From contig JAFZCF010000010.1 in NCBI GenBank assembly GCA_017552165.1, positions 1-13,874 on the forward strand: a stretch of DNA of 13,874 bases, written 5' to 3'. Under the pieces are notes generated by a model. The model did no database searches, was not told where the DNA came from, and saw nothing but the letters and a program-made list of their open reading frames with translations. Source of the stretch: Clostridia bacterium (GTDB lineage: Bacteria > Bacillota_A > Clostridia > Oscillospirales > CAG-272). The translations under genes and the position numbers were made by a program. This document shows positions 7,068 through 13,874 of this stretch, in pieces (position 1 is the first letter of the stretch; each line of letters begins with the position of its first letter).

Positions 7068-8081
7068 ATGCAGAACTCAAGAATATACATCCCGGAGGGC
7101 TATCGCTCTCTGCTCAACCCGAGACAGACGCAGATGGCCATCAAAAAGATCAAGGATTTCTTTCAGCGCGACCTCGCGATACAGCTCGACCTCACCCGCG
7201 TGACGGCTCCGCTTTTCGTGAAAAAAAGCTCGGGGCTCAACGACGATCTGAACGGCGTAGAGCGGCCCGTCTCCTTTGAGATCGCCGGGGCCGAGGGGGA
7301 GGTGCAGATCGTCCACTCCCTCGCGAAATGGAAGAGATACGCCCTCGGCGCCTACGGCTTTGAGCGCGGAGAGGGCCTCTATACCGACATGAACGCGATA
7401 AGGCGCGACGAGGTGACGGACAATCTTCACTCGGTCTTCGTCGACCAGTGGGACTGGGAGCGCGTCATAGACAGGTCCGAAAGGAACGAGGCGACCCTCA
7501 GGGGCACGGTTAACAAGATCTACGCCGCCCTCCGTCACACCGAAAAGTACATCGCAGACGACTACGCCTTCGCAGCCCGTCTCCTCCCCGAGGAGATAAC
7601 CTTCGTAAAGGCCTCGGAGCTCGAGGAAAAATATCCGTCACTCACGCCGAAAGAGCGCGAATACCGCGCCGTCCGGGAGCACGGGGCGATATTCATCGAA
7701 GGGATAGGCGGCAAGCTTAAAAGCGGAAAGCCACACGACGGCCGCGCCCCCGACTACGACGACTGGGCCCTCAACGGCGACATCATCGTCTATTATCCCG
7801 TCCTCGACACGGCGCTCGAGCTGTCGTCGATGGGAATCAGGGTCGACGAGATCTCCCTAATGCGCCAGCTGAACGAAGCCGGCTGTCTCGAGAGGGCGTC
7901 GCTGCCCTTCCACCGCGCCCTCCTCGAGGGAAAACTCCCGTACACGATAGGCGGCGGCATCGGCCAGTCGCGTATCTGCATGTTTTTCCTGAGAAAAGCC
8001 CACATCGGCGAGGTACAGGCCTCCGTGTGGGACGACGAGACCCTCCGCGTCTGCCGCGAAGCGGGCGTCAATCTCTTCTGA
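7068..8081 (+). CDS. asnA: Aspartate-ammonia ligase (asparagine synthetase A)
   Basis: A 337-residue protein of the length usual for AsnA (about 330). It makes asparagine from aspartate, ammonia and ATP through an aspartyl-AMP intermediate, and its fold is that of a class II aminoacyl-tRNA synthetase core. Visible landmarks are YIPEGYRSLLNPRQTQ near residues 7-22, VTAPLFVKKSSGLNDDLNG at 45-63, QIVHSLAKWKRYAL at 80-93, TDMNAIRRDE at 106-115, VFVDQWDWE at 123-131, and the ATP-binding motif 3 region TIGGGIGQSRICMFFLRKAH at 293-312. The start at ATG 7068 has AGGAG seven bases upstream. It is the first gene after the strong promoter at 7009-7037 and is followed one base later by a YjjG-type nucleotidase. 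The near-consensus promoter suggests high, largely constitutive expression. Confidence 0.97.
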   Translation: MQNSRIYIPEGYRSLLNPRQTQMAIKKIKDFFQRDLAIQLDLTRVTAPLFVKKSSGLNDDLNGVERPVSFEIAGAEGEVQIVHSLAKWKRYALGAYGFERGEGLYTDMNAIRRDEVTDNLHSVFVDQWDWERVIDRSERNEATLRGTVNKIYAALRHTEKYIADDYAFAARLLPEEITFVKASELEEKYPSLTPKEREYRAVREHGAIFIEGIGGKLKSGKPHDGRAPDYDDWALNGDIIVYYPVLDTALELSSMGIRVDEISLMRQLNEAGCLERASLPFHRALLEGKLPYTIGGGIGQSRICMFFLRKAHIGEVQASVWDDETLRVCREAGVNLF

Positions 8082-8082
8082 C

Positions 8083-8805
8083 ATGGCTTACAGATTCAGC
8101 GCGGTCTTCGTCGATCTCGACGACACCGTCCTCGACTTCAAAAGGTCCGAAAAAGAAGCGGTTTCAAAGACGCTCCCGGTGTTCGGCCTCGAGCCGACCG
8201 ACAGCGCGACCGAGCTCTACAGCCGGATAAACGAGGTACAGTGGAAGCTCCTCGAAAAGGGCGTCCTCTCCCGCGAAGAAGTGCTTACGCGGAGATTCGC
8301 CCTGCTCTTTGAGACCTACGCCCTGCCGCTGCCCGACCCCGCCGAGGTCTGGCGGGTATATGAAAAGAACCTCTCCCTCTCCGCTCACGTTATTCCCGGC
8401 GCCGCCGAGGCGATCGTCGAACTGAAAAAAGATCACCGCGTTTTCGTCGCCACGAACGGCACCGAGCCGATACAGCGCAGCCGTCTCAGGCTCAGCGGGG
8501 TCGGCGGGCTCTTCGACGGGGTGTTCATATCCCAGGAGATAGGCTTCAACAAGCCGTCGAGAGAGTTTTTCGACGCTATGCTCGAAAAGGCCGGCGTATC
8601 CGCCCGCGACTCGGTCATGATAGGCGACAGTCTGTCCTCCGACATAGCGGGGGGCGCCGCCGCGGGGATGAAAACGATACACTACATGAGCCGTCCGGCG
8701 TCATATCCCGACGGAATACGCCCCGACATGACCGTCACGGACGTCGCCGCCCTGCCCGGCGCGGTACAACTTCTTGAACTAAAAACCGAAAGGAGCTCCC
8801 TCTGA
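8083..8805 (+). CDS. yjjG: YjjG-type HAD-superfamily nucleotidase
   Basis: A 240-residue HAD hydrolase. Motif I is FVDLDDTVLDF (nucleophile Asp11, acid/base Asp13), motif II ATNGT at 123-127 and motif III Lys157 in GFNKPSREFF. Motif IV is MIGDSLSSDIAGGAAAGM at 179-196, with Asp182 and Asp187. The alpha-helical cap follows motif I, as in subfamily I enzymes. This pattern is that of the YjjG group, which dephosphorylates noncanonical pyrimidine nucleotides and helps keep damaged bases out of DNA. The start is ATG 8083, one base after the asnA stop, with no strong ribosome site of its own, so coupling to asnA is likely. The 3' end overlaps the next gene as TGATG. Another phosphatase role within the HAD family remains possible. 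Confidence 0.88.
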   Translation: MAYRFSAVFVDLDDTVLDFKRSEKEAVSKTLPVFGLEPTDSATELYSRINEVQWKLLEKGVLSREEVLTRRFALLFETYALPLPDPAEVWRVYEKNLSLSAHVIPGAAEAIVELKKDHRVFVATNGTEPIQRSRLRLSGVGGLFDGVFISQEIGFNKPSREFFDAMLEKAGVSARDSVMIGDSLSSDIAGGAAAGMKTIHYMSRPASYPDGIRPDMTVTDVAALPGAVQLLELKTERSSL

Positions 8806-9029
8806 TGTGCTTCAGGAAAAAGAAAAAGAAAGACGCGGCGGAGATACCCGTCGCATGTGAATTCTGCGAGCACGCGGTGCTCATCAACGACGAGGAGAAC
8901 GTCCTATGCGGGAAAAAAGGGATAATAAACCGCGGGGCGAGCTGCCGCAAATACGTCTACGATCCGCTCAAGCGCGTCCCCAAGCCCCTGCCTGAAATAC
9001 CGCATCTGACCGAGGACGACATCATCTGA
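8805..9029 (+). CDS. Small four-cysteine protein, putative zinc-binding
   Basis: A 74-residue protein that I do not recognise as a named family. It begins with a lysine-rich stretch (MCFRKKKKKD), followed by CEFCEHA at residues 18-24 and single cysteines at 35 and 47. The CX2C-X13-C-X11-C spacing would suit one structural zinc ion. The tail is proline-rich and acidic. The start at ATG 8805 overlaps the nucleotidase stop and has a clean AGGAG nine bases upstream (8791-8795), so the gene is probably real despite its size. It is the last gene before the terminator and shares the high GC of the asnA operon. The basic N-terminus and zinc-knuckle look would allow nucleic-acid or protein binding, but nothing in the sequence proves either. 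Confidence 0.75.
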   Translation: MCFRKKKKKDAAEIPVACEFCEHAVLINDEENVLCGKKGIINRGASCRKYVYDPLKRVPKPLPEIPHLTEDDII

Positions 9030-9055
9030 CCCGATCGCCGTACATTTTTCAGAAC

Positions 9056-9081
9056 AAAGGACGGGAAAACCCCGTCCTTTT
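9056..9081 (+). terminator. Rho-independent terminator of the asnA operon
   Basis: A perfect 10-base-pair stem (AAAGGACGGG at 9056-9065 with CCCGTCCTTT at 9071-9080) closes the five-base loop AAAAC and ends in TTTT. It lies 26 bases after the last + strand stop and 28 bases beyond the stop of the convergent - strand gene. The stem can also fold in the - strand transcript, although the U run there is poor, so it may act weakly in both directions. Confidence 0.9.
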
Positions 9082-9108
9082 GATTTGATGAAAAGCTTTT
9101 AAACTTCG

Positions 9109-9990
9109 TCACTCCTGATGTTCCGGTTTCTTTTTCCCGACGCCTCTGACGATGAAGAACGATGCCGCGATCACCGCTGCCGCCGCGCAGGTGGCGAGGA
9201 TGATTTTCCACGGGGAGGTGCCGGGATTACGTAAAAAAGTCGGGGCGAGGTCGAGATATTCTGCAAAAGAAACATTCCTTCCTCCCAAGGCCTCCCCTTT
9301 TTCATTGTAATTGTGCTCATACGACGTGATGTAACGATGGTATTCCGACGCTTTAATCCGGAAATCATCTTCAGTGAACAACATCCCTTCTGCACTTTCA
9401 TTTTCATAATACTTTACGAATATTCCGGAGTCCGTTATTAGGTATAAAACCGCGCCTTTAAACGATGATGTTTCGTCAAAACAATAAATGTTTTTTATAG
9501 TATATCGCTCTCCGTCGACCTCAATAGTCTCTTGAAGATTGATTATATCACTGATCATACTTGGGACAGAATCATCATAATCGCGCGCTTTGCCGATTGT
9601 TACCGAACCGTCCTCCCATTTCAGCATGACGACCGAAAAAACTTCCCTTCCAAAAACGACATACCTGAGGTGATGTTGTTTTTTACTGTCGCTGGACAAA
9701 ACCTTTGACATGAACTCGTTAAAAGGATTGCTCGCATACTCCCAGTAAACGCTGTTGTACACTCTCAGGATCGGGTAATCCTTTAAAGCATCTGATTCAA
9801 GGGAATTGTTATAGTTTTCGGTCGCCATCAACTCAGAATACTCCTCCGGCGACAACTGACTTTTTATTACGTCAATTATTTTTCCGTCCATTACTTGATT
9901 GGTGTAATCTGCTTCGACAAAGAGTATTATCGCAGATGAAAACGCAAAGATGATTGCAAACGCCAGTGTTATAAGTCTTTTAAGTTTCAT
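9109..9990 (-). CDS. Unrecognised membrane protein with N- and C-terminal membrane segments
   Basis: A 293-residue protein that I cannot place in a known family. Residues about 5-24 form a hydrophobic signal or signal-anchor (ITLAFAIIFAFSSAIILFV) after the basic start MKLKR. Residues about 262-281 form a second membrane segment, followed by GKKKPEHQE. With positive charge at both ends, the roughly 235-residue middle should lie outside the cell. That domain is polar and mixed alpha/beta in look, with motifs such as LKWEDGSVTIG and IYCFDETSS and one cysteine there. The start ATG 9990 has AGGAGAG six bases upstream (9997-10003). It follows the large protease-tipped surface protein by only 19 bases, so the two form an operon. 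The region encoding the ectodomain is AT-rich (20 of 60 GC at 9481-9540), whereas the membrane anchor end is GC-rich (35 of 60 at 9181-9240). Possible roles are partner, anchor, substrate or inhibitor of the protease; none is shown. Confidence 0.8.
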   Translation of the reverse strand: MKLKRLITLAFAIIFAFSSAIILFVEADYTNQVMDGKIIDVIKSQLSPEEYSELMATENYNNSLESDALKDYPILRVYNSVYWEYASNPFNEFMSKVLSSDSKKQHHLRYVVFGREVFSVVMLKWEDGSVTIGKARDYDDSVPSMISDIINLQETIEVDGERYTIKNIYCFDETSSFKGAVLYLITDSGIFVKYYENESAEGMLFTEDDFRIKASEYHRYITSYEHNYNEKGEALGGRNVSFAEYLDLAPTFLRNPGTSPWKIILATCAAAAVIAASFFIVRGVGKKKPEHQE

Positions 9991-10009
9991 TTGTTTCTCT
10001 CCTGTTGCT

Positions 10010-13000
10010 TTACGTTGGATCTGGCCAGTCTATAAAACTTTGATGGTTCCCAAGTGCATAAACTACCACGCCTTCCCATATGCCATTATCATACTTATCG
10101 GTGCCGTACGTAGTGTTGTGTCCATTACAAATGGACTGATATGATCTGAAATAAGATGATCCGATATTTACTGGGCCTGGGTCGTAAATATCGTATACAT
10201 ACAAATTGTTTTCAGCGTTCCAGTGATAGTTGTAAATGACAACGTAATGACCACCATCACGCACGTTACTGGCATTATACCACCCTCGCAATATTATTAC
10301 AGGATTGCCGCTATCAAGTAATGATCTTAATACTGCTTCGGAATAAATTTTGCCCCATATACTGTAAACATTCAGCGAGGAAAGAAGAAATTCCAAAGCT
10401 TGCTCGGTTTCAGAAACCGTCGCACCATGATTTGCCTCTTCGATTTGTGTTGAAGTTGGGGAAAGAGAAACTACCCCCGTCTTAATATACACGGCCGTCG
10501 TTTCCTGAGAGAATGGGGACAGCATGTATTTTTTACTCGACATCCTGGCAGATGCTGCCCAACACCAATCCGATTGATGTTGAGACTCAAGTGAAATGAC
10601 GCTGTTATGTGGTATTATTATCCACTCATCCTTATAATCCGTGTTGTTTGAATAAGTTTGCTGTTCGAGATCAATTAACAATGCGGTTTTAATTGCAAGA
10701 GCCATCGACGGCGCAGATTTCGGGACAAGCTTGAACGCCCCGGAGGAGGTCGGCTCGATATGCCATTTCATACCGTTCGTTATGCTTCCCGTGCGCAGGA
10801 CTATGTCGGCTCCGGATGAGGTGCTGTCGCTGTCGACCCCGAGATAATACGTTGTTCCTGATGAATTGGCGGAATGGATCACATAGTATCCGGTTTCAAG
10901 CAGTTCGAATATCCAACGCTGCGTTTCTTCGCCTTGAAAATCCCATCGAATTACATTCGTTCCATTTGCCATGACATGGTTCTCTATATCTGCGTAGTGA
11001 TTGGACTCTTTGTTTTTCAGAAAATACGTTCCTGCGTCGAACGGAACGACATGAAGTGTGTAAGAAGCGGTATAATCCGTCCCCTGCATGCTTTTTGTTG
11101 CGGTGACCGCAGCAGTCCCGACGGATACGCCGGTCACTTTGCCACTTGAGTTCACTGTCACTACCGATGTATCTGAAGAAGACCAGATCACGTCCTGTGT
11201 ATTGTTAAAGCTGTTCCATACTCCGATCATATATCCAAGATCTGAAAGCGTTTTGCTGCTGCCGGCGACGACCGATCTCTCGGTGTCTACCGTTGTGTAT
11301 CCGGTTGAGCTGTCGTATAGCGCAACGCCGTGAGCCACGGTGGATACCGAAGTGAACGTCCATCTGGCAACGTCCGCGTTCGGAACTGGAGACTGATTAT
11401 ATAAACTTCCGGTAAAATATGTCAGCGCGTAGTTGCCGTACGTTATTTTATATCCGTTTCCGTCCCACGTTATCTGCCAGGAATAATCAGAATTAACATC
11501 AGGTGCGGAGGTCCCGGCATAGCCGAGCGAGACAGACGTGCCGTCATGCTTCATAGCCATATCGGATTTGTAATATGGGCGTATTACGTAATTGATACCG
11601 CCTATATGCTGGATCTTCCAGTGCTGAACGGATTGAGCGTACAACCCGTATGCCGACTGAATAAAGTCATCTGCCGTTACGGGAGTGCCCGATAAAATAC
11701 ACCCGTCAGTCCCGAGATACTTCTGTGCCCCGGCGTTTTTTATCGTATATATGCCGTTGTCTATAATGACGTTGACTGTGCAGTATGAAGTCTTGGTCTG
11801 GCCGAGCGCGTCGGCGACAATCGCGCGCACCCTTGCGGAACCGGCTTTCACAGCGGTAACGAGTCCCGAGGTGTTTACCGTGACCACGTTGGTATTGAAA
11901 GAATACCACGCAACCGTTTCACCGGCGGCAAGGTCCTGAATATTCAACTGATAGGTTATCCCTTCACCGATCGTAACCGTTCCGGTCGATATCGTGCCCG
12001 GAAGACCGTTCGCAAGCCCGGGTTCTTCCGATTCGCACTGATTCAAGTTTGAATCATAAATATACCACTTTTGGTAGCTGCTTCCGGTATAGGTCGACAG
12101 GAAGATATTTCCGGAGGACGTTGAGGTCGTCCCGGAGGACGTGCCGTCGGAGTCGCCGTAAGCCGTGAGAGCGAGGGACATGTCCGTTCTCGGTACTATC
12201 TTGAACTGATACAGCCCGAGACCGATTATGAACCAGTGCTGGGCGAGGCTGTCCGTCGGATTGTATATCTGAACGTTGCTCGTGTCGGAAACGTAGCCGT
12301 TCAGTTTGTATACGTCAAGGACTCTGTTCGTGCCGTTAGATGAGCACATGGCGCGCAGATAGTATCCGCCGGTCGATGAAACGTAATCGAGCTTGAACTT
12401 CTGAGCGTTCGTCAGGCTGTTCACCGAAACCGATTTCTGGTAGACGTTTACGTCGTTGGCGTCGCTGCCGTTGTGAACGGTCATAAAGGAATAGCTCCCG
12501 GCGTTCCTGAAAGCGTACACGCTCCCGGGCGAAAGCGACGACGGCAAAGAATATCCGTAAGTGACGGTCATCACGGGCCTTTTCGACGCTGAATTGTTTT
12601 CTATGGAGCAGAAAACGTTGTAGTCCGGGTTTACGTTCGTTTCGTCTGCGTAGCGGATCATATATCCGTAGTTGTTCGACGAGCTCCCGGGCATATAAAG
12701 AGATATGACGTCGCTCGAAACGTCGAAGTTCATATAACTTTGCGATGAACTGTAAGAAACCGTGTCAAGAGGATTTGCGTTATTATAGCCCGGCTGATTG
12801 GCGTACGTTATTGTCGCCGGATTCCACGTGCTCAGCGGTTTATGTATGAACGCCTGTTTCCCTGTCGTCGTGCCGGAAAGGAACGTCATTTTGAGCGTCG
12901 CGCCCGTGACGGGCATCGTCGGATCTATATTCGGCAGATTGTTCACGCGAATATACACGCGGTTTATCTTGCTGTTGTATATTCCGTAGTAAAGCGTTTT

Positions 13001-13874
13001 CTTTGCCGAGTTGTCCGTCGTGCTGTTCTGGGTGACGTACGTATCGACGATATTCGAGGCGTACTCTTTCGTCGTGACGGACGGATCGAGAAGGATCGGA
13101 TAAGCTCTGCTTTCGTCTGACAGCCATTCTTCGTCCGGAGTGTATGTGACTTTTATCTGTCCGTTCTCATTATACACGGAAACGGTTATATCGTAAAGCG
13201 TTTCTCCCTTCGCGTCCTCCATATACGGAGAGCCAATATTGAACTGAGATACGCCTTCGCTGTCAACAAGGGATACGGAATTGTCTTCATTCAGAACAGC
13301 GGAAAGCCCTTCGGCGGTGAGGTTCATCGAAAAACTCTTTGCCGAGGTCGGGGAGTTTATATATACGTCCTCCTCGACTCTGTTCTGTGAAATGCTGTAA
13401 TTTGCGGATATCTCGGGAAGCTCTTCGAAAAGCGACGGGTACGAAATAAATCCGTAAGCTTTGTCGAGTTCAAACGTTTCGGGGTCGTTTATATCGAGAC
13501 CGGAAAAATCTTTGTCTTTTCCTTTTTCGGAGTATTCGGGGGAAACGAAAGGAGTACAAGCATATTCTGTCTCTCCGTCTGAGACAGACAGAGACCAGGA
13601 TATGACTTTACTGTCTTTTGAAACCGAAACGAGATCGCCTTCTCCTGCGTACGGGGCAAACGACGTGCCGAAGTCTCCGCTTTCGCTGACGATACGAGAG
13701 GTGTTCTCATCAAAGGAAAGTCTGTTGTCCGCTTCGACCCATTTGCCGTCGACGTCTTTGTAATGGACCTCGTCGGCGTATGATACTGCTATAAAGCTCC
13801 CGTCGTTCAGCAGAAAGTGCTTTTCATACTCTCCCCGTCCCGGCTCGTATTCAGCAGAGATGAGGACGTCTTCG
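10010..13874 (-). CDS. Giant surface protein: DNRLRE, three ricin-like and two BIG2 domains, C-terminal papain-like protease (5' partial)
   Basis: The frame is open to the right edge, so the N-terminus, signal peptide and true start are missing; 1287 residues are visible. I read the frame upstream of ATG 13327 by hand and found no stop. Visible residue 37 begins HYKDVDGKWVEADNRL, and YPILLDPSV lies at 258-266; both are seen ahead of DNRLRE modules and in RHS-like surface proteins. A DNRLRE-like module follows at about 270-440. Ricin-type trefoils lie at about 447-607, 704-843 and 946-1088, with QxW motifs (QHW, QKW, QHW, QRW). BIG2 domains lie at about 625-702 and 865-944. A papain-like protease lies at 1089-1287, with Cys1104 in DWCWAA, His1209 in GGHYVVI and Asp1231 in YDP. 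The protein is probably secreted, binding glycans and cleaving a protein substrate. The downstream gene follows after 19 bases. Confidence 0.9.
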   Translation of the reverse strand, partial: EDVLISAEYEPGRGEYEKHFLLNDGSFIAVSYADEVHYKDVDGKWVEADNRLSFDENTSRIVSESGDFGTSFAPYAGEGDLVSVSKDSKVISWSLSVSDGETEYACTPFVSPEYSEKGKDKDFSGLDINDPETFELDKAYGFISYPSLFEELPEISANYSISQNRVEEDVYINSPTSAKSFSMNLTAEGLSAVLNEDNSVSLVDSEGVSQFNIGSPYMEDAKGETLYDITVSVYNENGQIKVTYTPDEEWLSDESRAYPILLDPSVTTKEYASNIVDTYVTQNSTTDNSAKKTLYYGIYNSKINRVYIRVNNLPNIDPTMPVTGATLKMTFLSGTTTGKQAFIHKPLSTWNPATITYANQPGYNNANPLDTVSYSSSQSYMNFDVSSDVISLYMPGSSSNNYGYMIRYADETNVNPDYNVFCSIENNSASKRPVMTVTYGYSLPSSLSPGSVYAFRNAGSYSFMTVHNGSDANDVNVYQKSVSVNSLTNAQKFKLDYVSSTGGYYLRAMCSSNGTNRVLDVYKLNGYVSDTSNVQIYNPTDSLAQHWFIIGLGLYQFKIVPRTDMSLALTAYGDSDGTSSGTTSTSSGNIFLSTYTGSSYQKWYIYDSNLNQCESEEPGLANGLPGTISTGTVTIGEGITYQLNIQDLAAGETVAWYSFNTNVVTVNTSGLVTAVKAGSARVRAIVADALGQTKTSYCTVNVIIDNGIYTIKNAGAQKYLGTDGCILSGTPVTADDFIQSAYGLYAQSVQHWKIQHIGGINYVIRPYYKSDMAMKHDGTSVSLGYAGTSAPDVNSDYSWQITWDGNGYKITYGNYALTYFTGSLYNQSPVPNADVARWTFTSVSTVAHGVALYDSSTGYTTVDTERSVVAGSSKTLSDLGYMIGVWNSFNNTQDVIWSSSDTSVVTVNSSGKVTGVSVGTAAVTATKSMQGTDYTASYTLHVVPFDAGTYFLKNKESNHYADIENHVMANGTNVIRWDFQGEETQRWIFELLETGYYVIHSANSSGTTYYLGVDSDSTSSGADIVLRTGSITNGMKWHIEPTSSGAFKLVPKSAPSMALAIKTALLIDLEQQTYSNNTDYKDEWIIIPHNSVISLESQHQSDWCWAASARMSSKKYMLSPFSQETTAVYIKTGVVSLSPTSTQIEEANHGATVSETEQALEFLLSSLNVYSIWGKIYSEAVLRSLLDSGNPVIILRGWYNASNVRDGGHYVVIYNYHWNAENNLYVYDIYDPGPVNIGSSYFRSYQSICNGHNTTYGTDKYDNGIWEGVVVYALGNHQSFIDWPDPT
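10013..10609 (-). other. C-terminal papain-like (AvrRpt2/C70-like) cysteine protease domain
   Basis: About 199 residues at the extreme C-terminus. The catalytic Cys is in SDWCWAAS (codon 10562-10564). A Gln six residues before it matches the oxyanion Gln spacing of papain. The His is in GGHYVVIYNY (codon 10247-10249). An Asp-Pro in YDIYDPGP supplies the probable third residue, and the Asp three residues earlier is an alternative. This order and these motifs fit the C70/C39-like group of small papain-fold proteases. All catalytic residues are present, so the domain is probably active. Confidence 0.82.
10610..12535 (-). repeat. Alternating ricin-like trefoil and BIG2 domain array
   Basis: At the protein level the order is trefoil (12053-12535), BIG2 (11768-12001), trefoil (11345-11764), BIG2 (11042-11281), trefoil (10610-11038). 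The trefoils share an AG-or-KN-x-Y-like start (GSVYAFRNAG, NGIYTIKNAG, AGTYFLKNKE) and QxW repeats. The BIG2 copies share VVTVN-T/S-SG-x-VT-x-V and a following AG/VG turn. The copies are diverged and I see no long exact DNA repeat. Ricin-like folds usually bind carbohydrate, and BIG2 domains act as extracellular spacers. Confidence 0.8.
12554..13066 (-). other. DNRLRE-like beta module
   Basis: About 171 residues directly after YPILLDPSV, beginning near NIVDTYVTQN and ending PVMTVTYGY. The pattern INRVYIRVNNLP, ATLKMTFLSG, IHKPLSTWNPATITYANQPG and a closing RPVMTVTY strand is that of DNRLRE domains. These are extracellular beta-sandwich modules found in large surface proteins of Firmicutes and actinobacteria. 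Confidence 0.78.

Noticed and set aside
9091..9100. Perfect palindrome AAAAGCTTTT between the convergent genes
   Set aside because: It is short, AT-rich and far from any start, so it is better seen as chance or as part of the terminator region than as an operator.
10610..12535. DNA-level tandem repeats in the large gene
   Set aside because: The domain copies are similar as protein but show no long exact repeat in the DNA, so this is ancient duplication and not a repeat array.
13325..13327. ATG at 13327 as the start of the large surface protein
   Set aside because: The frame remains open to the window edge and the upstream residues include HYKDVDGKWVEADNRL, typical of this protein type; no ribosome site precedes the ATG.

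Overview
The window looks like part of a GC-rich Firmicutes genome, probably an uncultured gut clostridium (Oscillospiraceae or Christensenellales type). This is inferred from the strong AGGAG-type ribosome sites, the LicD-containing surface-glycan cluster, the ammonia-dependent asparagine synthetase and the large DNRLRE/ricin/BIG2 surface protein. No marker gene fixes the taxonomy. There are no tRNAs, rRNAs, CRISPR arrays or recognisable insertion sequences, and no gene-free stretch exceeds 300 bases.

Region 1 (1-7031, + strand, roughly 60-65 % GC) is the end of a surface-polysaccharide or teichoic-acid-like cluster of seven tightly packed genes. They are a partial GT4 glycosyltransferase, a LicD-family transferase, an IspD/TarI-like cytidylyltransferase, an extended SDR sugar-nucleotide enzyme, two more GT-B glycosyltransferases and a Wzx-type flippase. 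Almost every junction is a short stop/start overlap (ATGA, TGATG or 8 bases), so the cluster is probably translated as one coupled unit. A likely scheme is that the cytidylyltransferase and SDR make an activated building block, LicD and the glycosyltransferases assemble it on a lipid carrier, and the flippase exports it. No Wzy polymerase or chain-length gene is visible.

Region 2 (7009-9081, + strand) is a short metabolic operon. A textbook sigma-70 promoter lies inside the end of the flippase gene. It drives asnA, a YjjG-type HAD nucleotidase and a small four-cysteine protein, and the operon closes with a strong hairpin terminator.

Region 3 (9109-13874, - strand, convergent) is clearly poorer in GC and patchy in composition. 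It holds a very large secreted or surface protein whose 5' end lies beyond the right edge, followed 19 bases later by an unrecognised protein with one membrane segment at each end. The large protein has a DNRLRE module, three ricin-like beta-trefoils alternating with two BIG2 domains, and a C-terminal papain-like (AvrRpt2/C70-like) cysteine protease. The protease tip with its tightly linked membrane partner is the most interesting part of the window. It could be a surface protease with its anchor, substrate or inhibitor, or a polymorphic-toxin-like pair.
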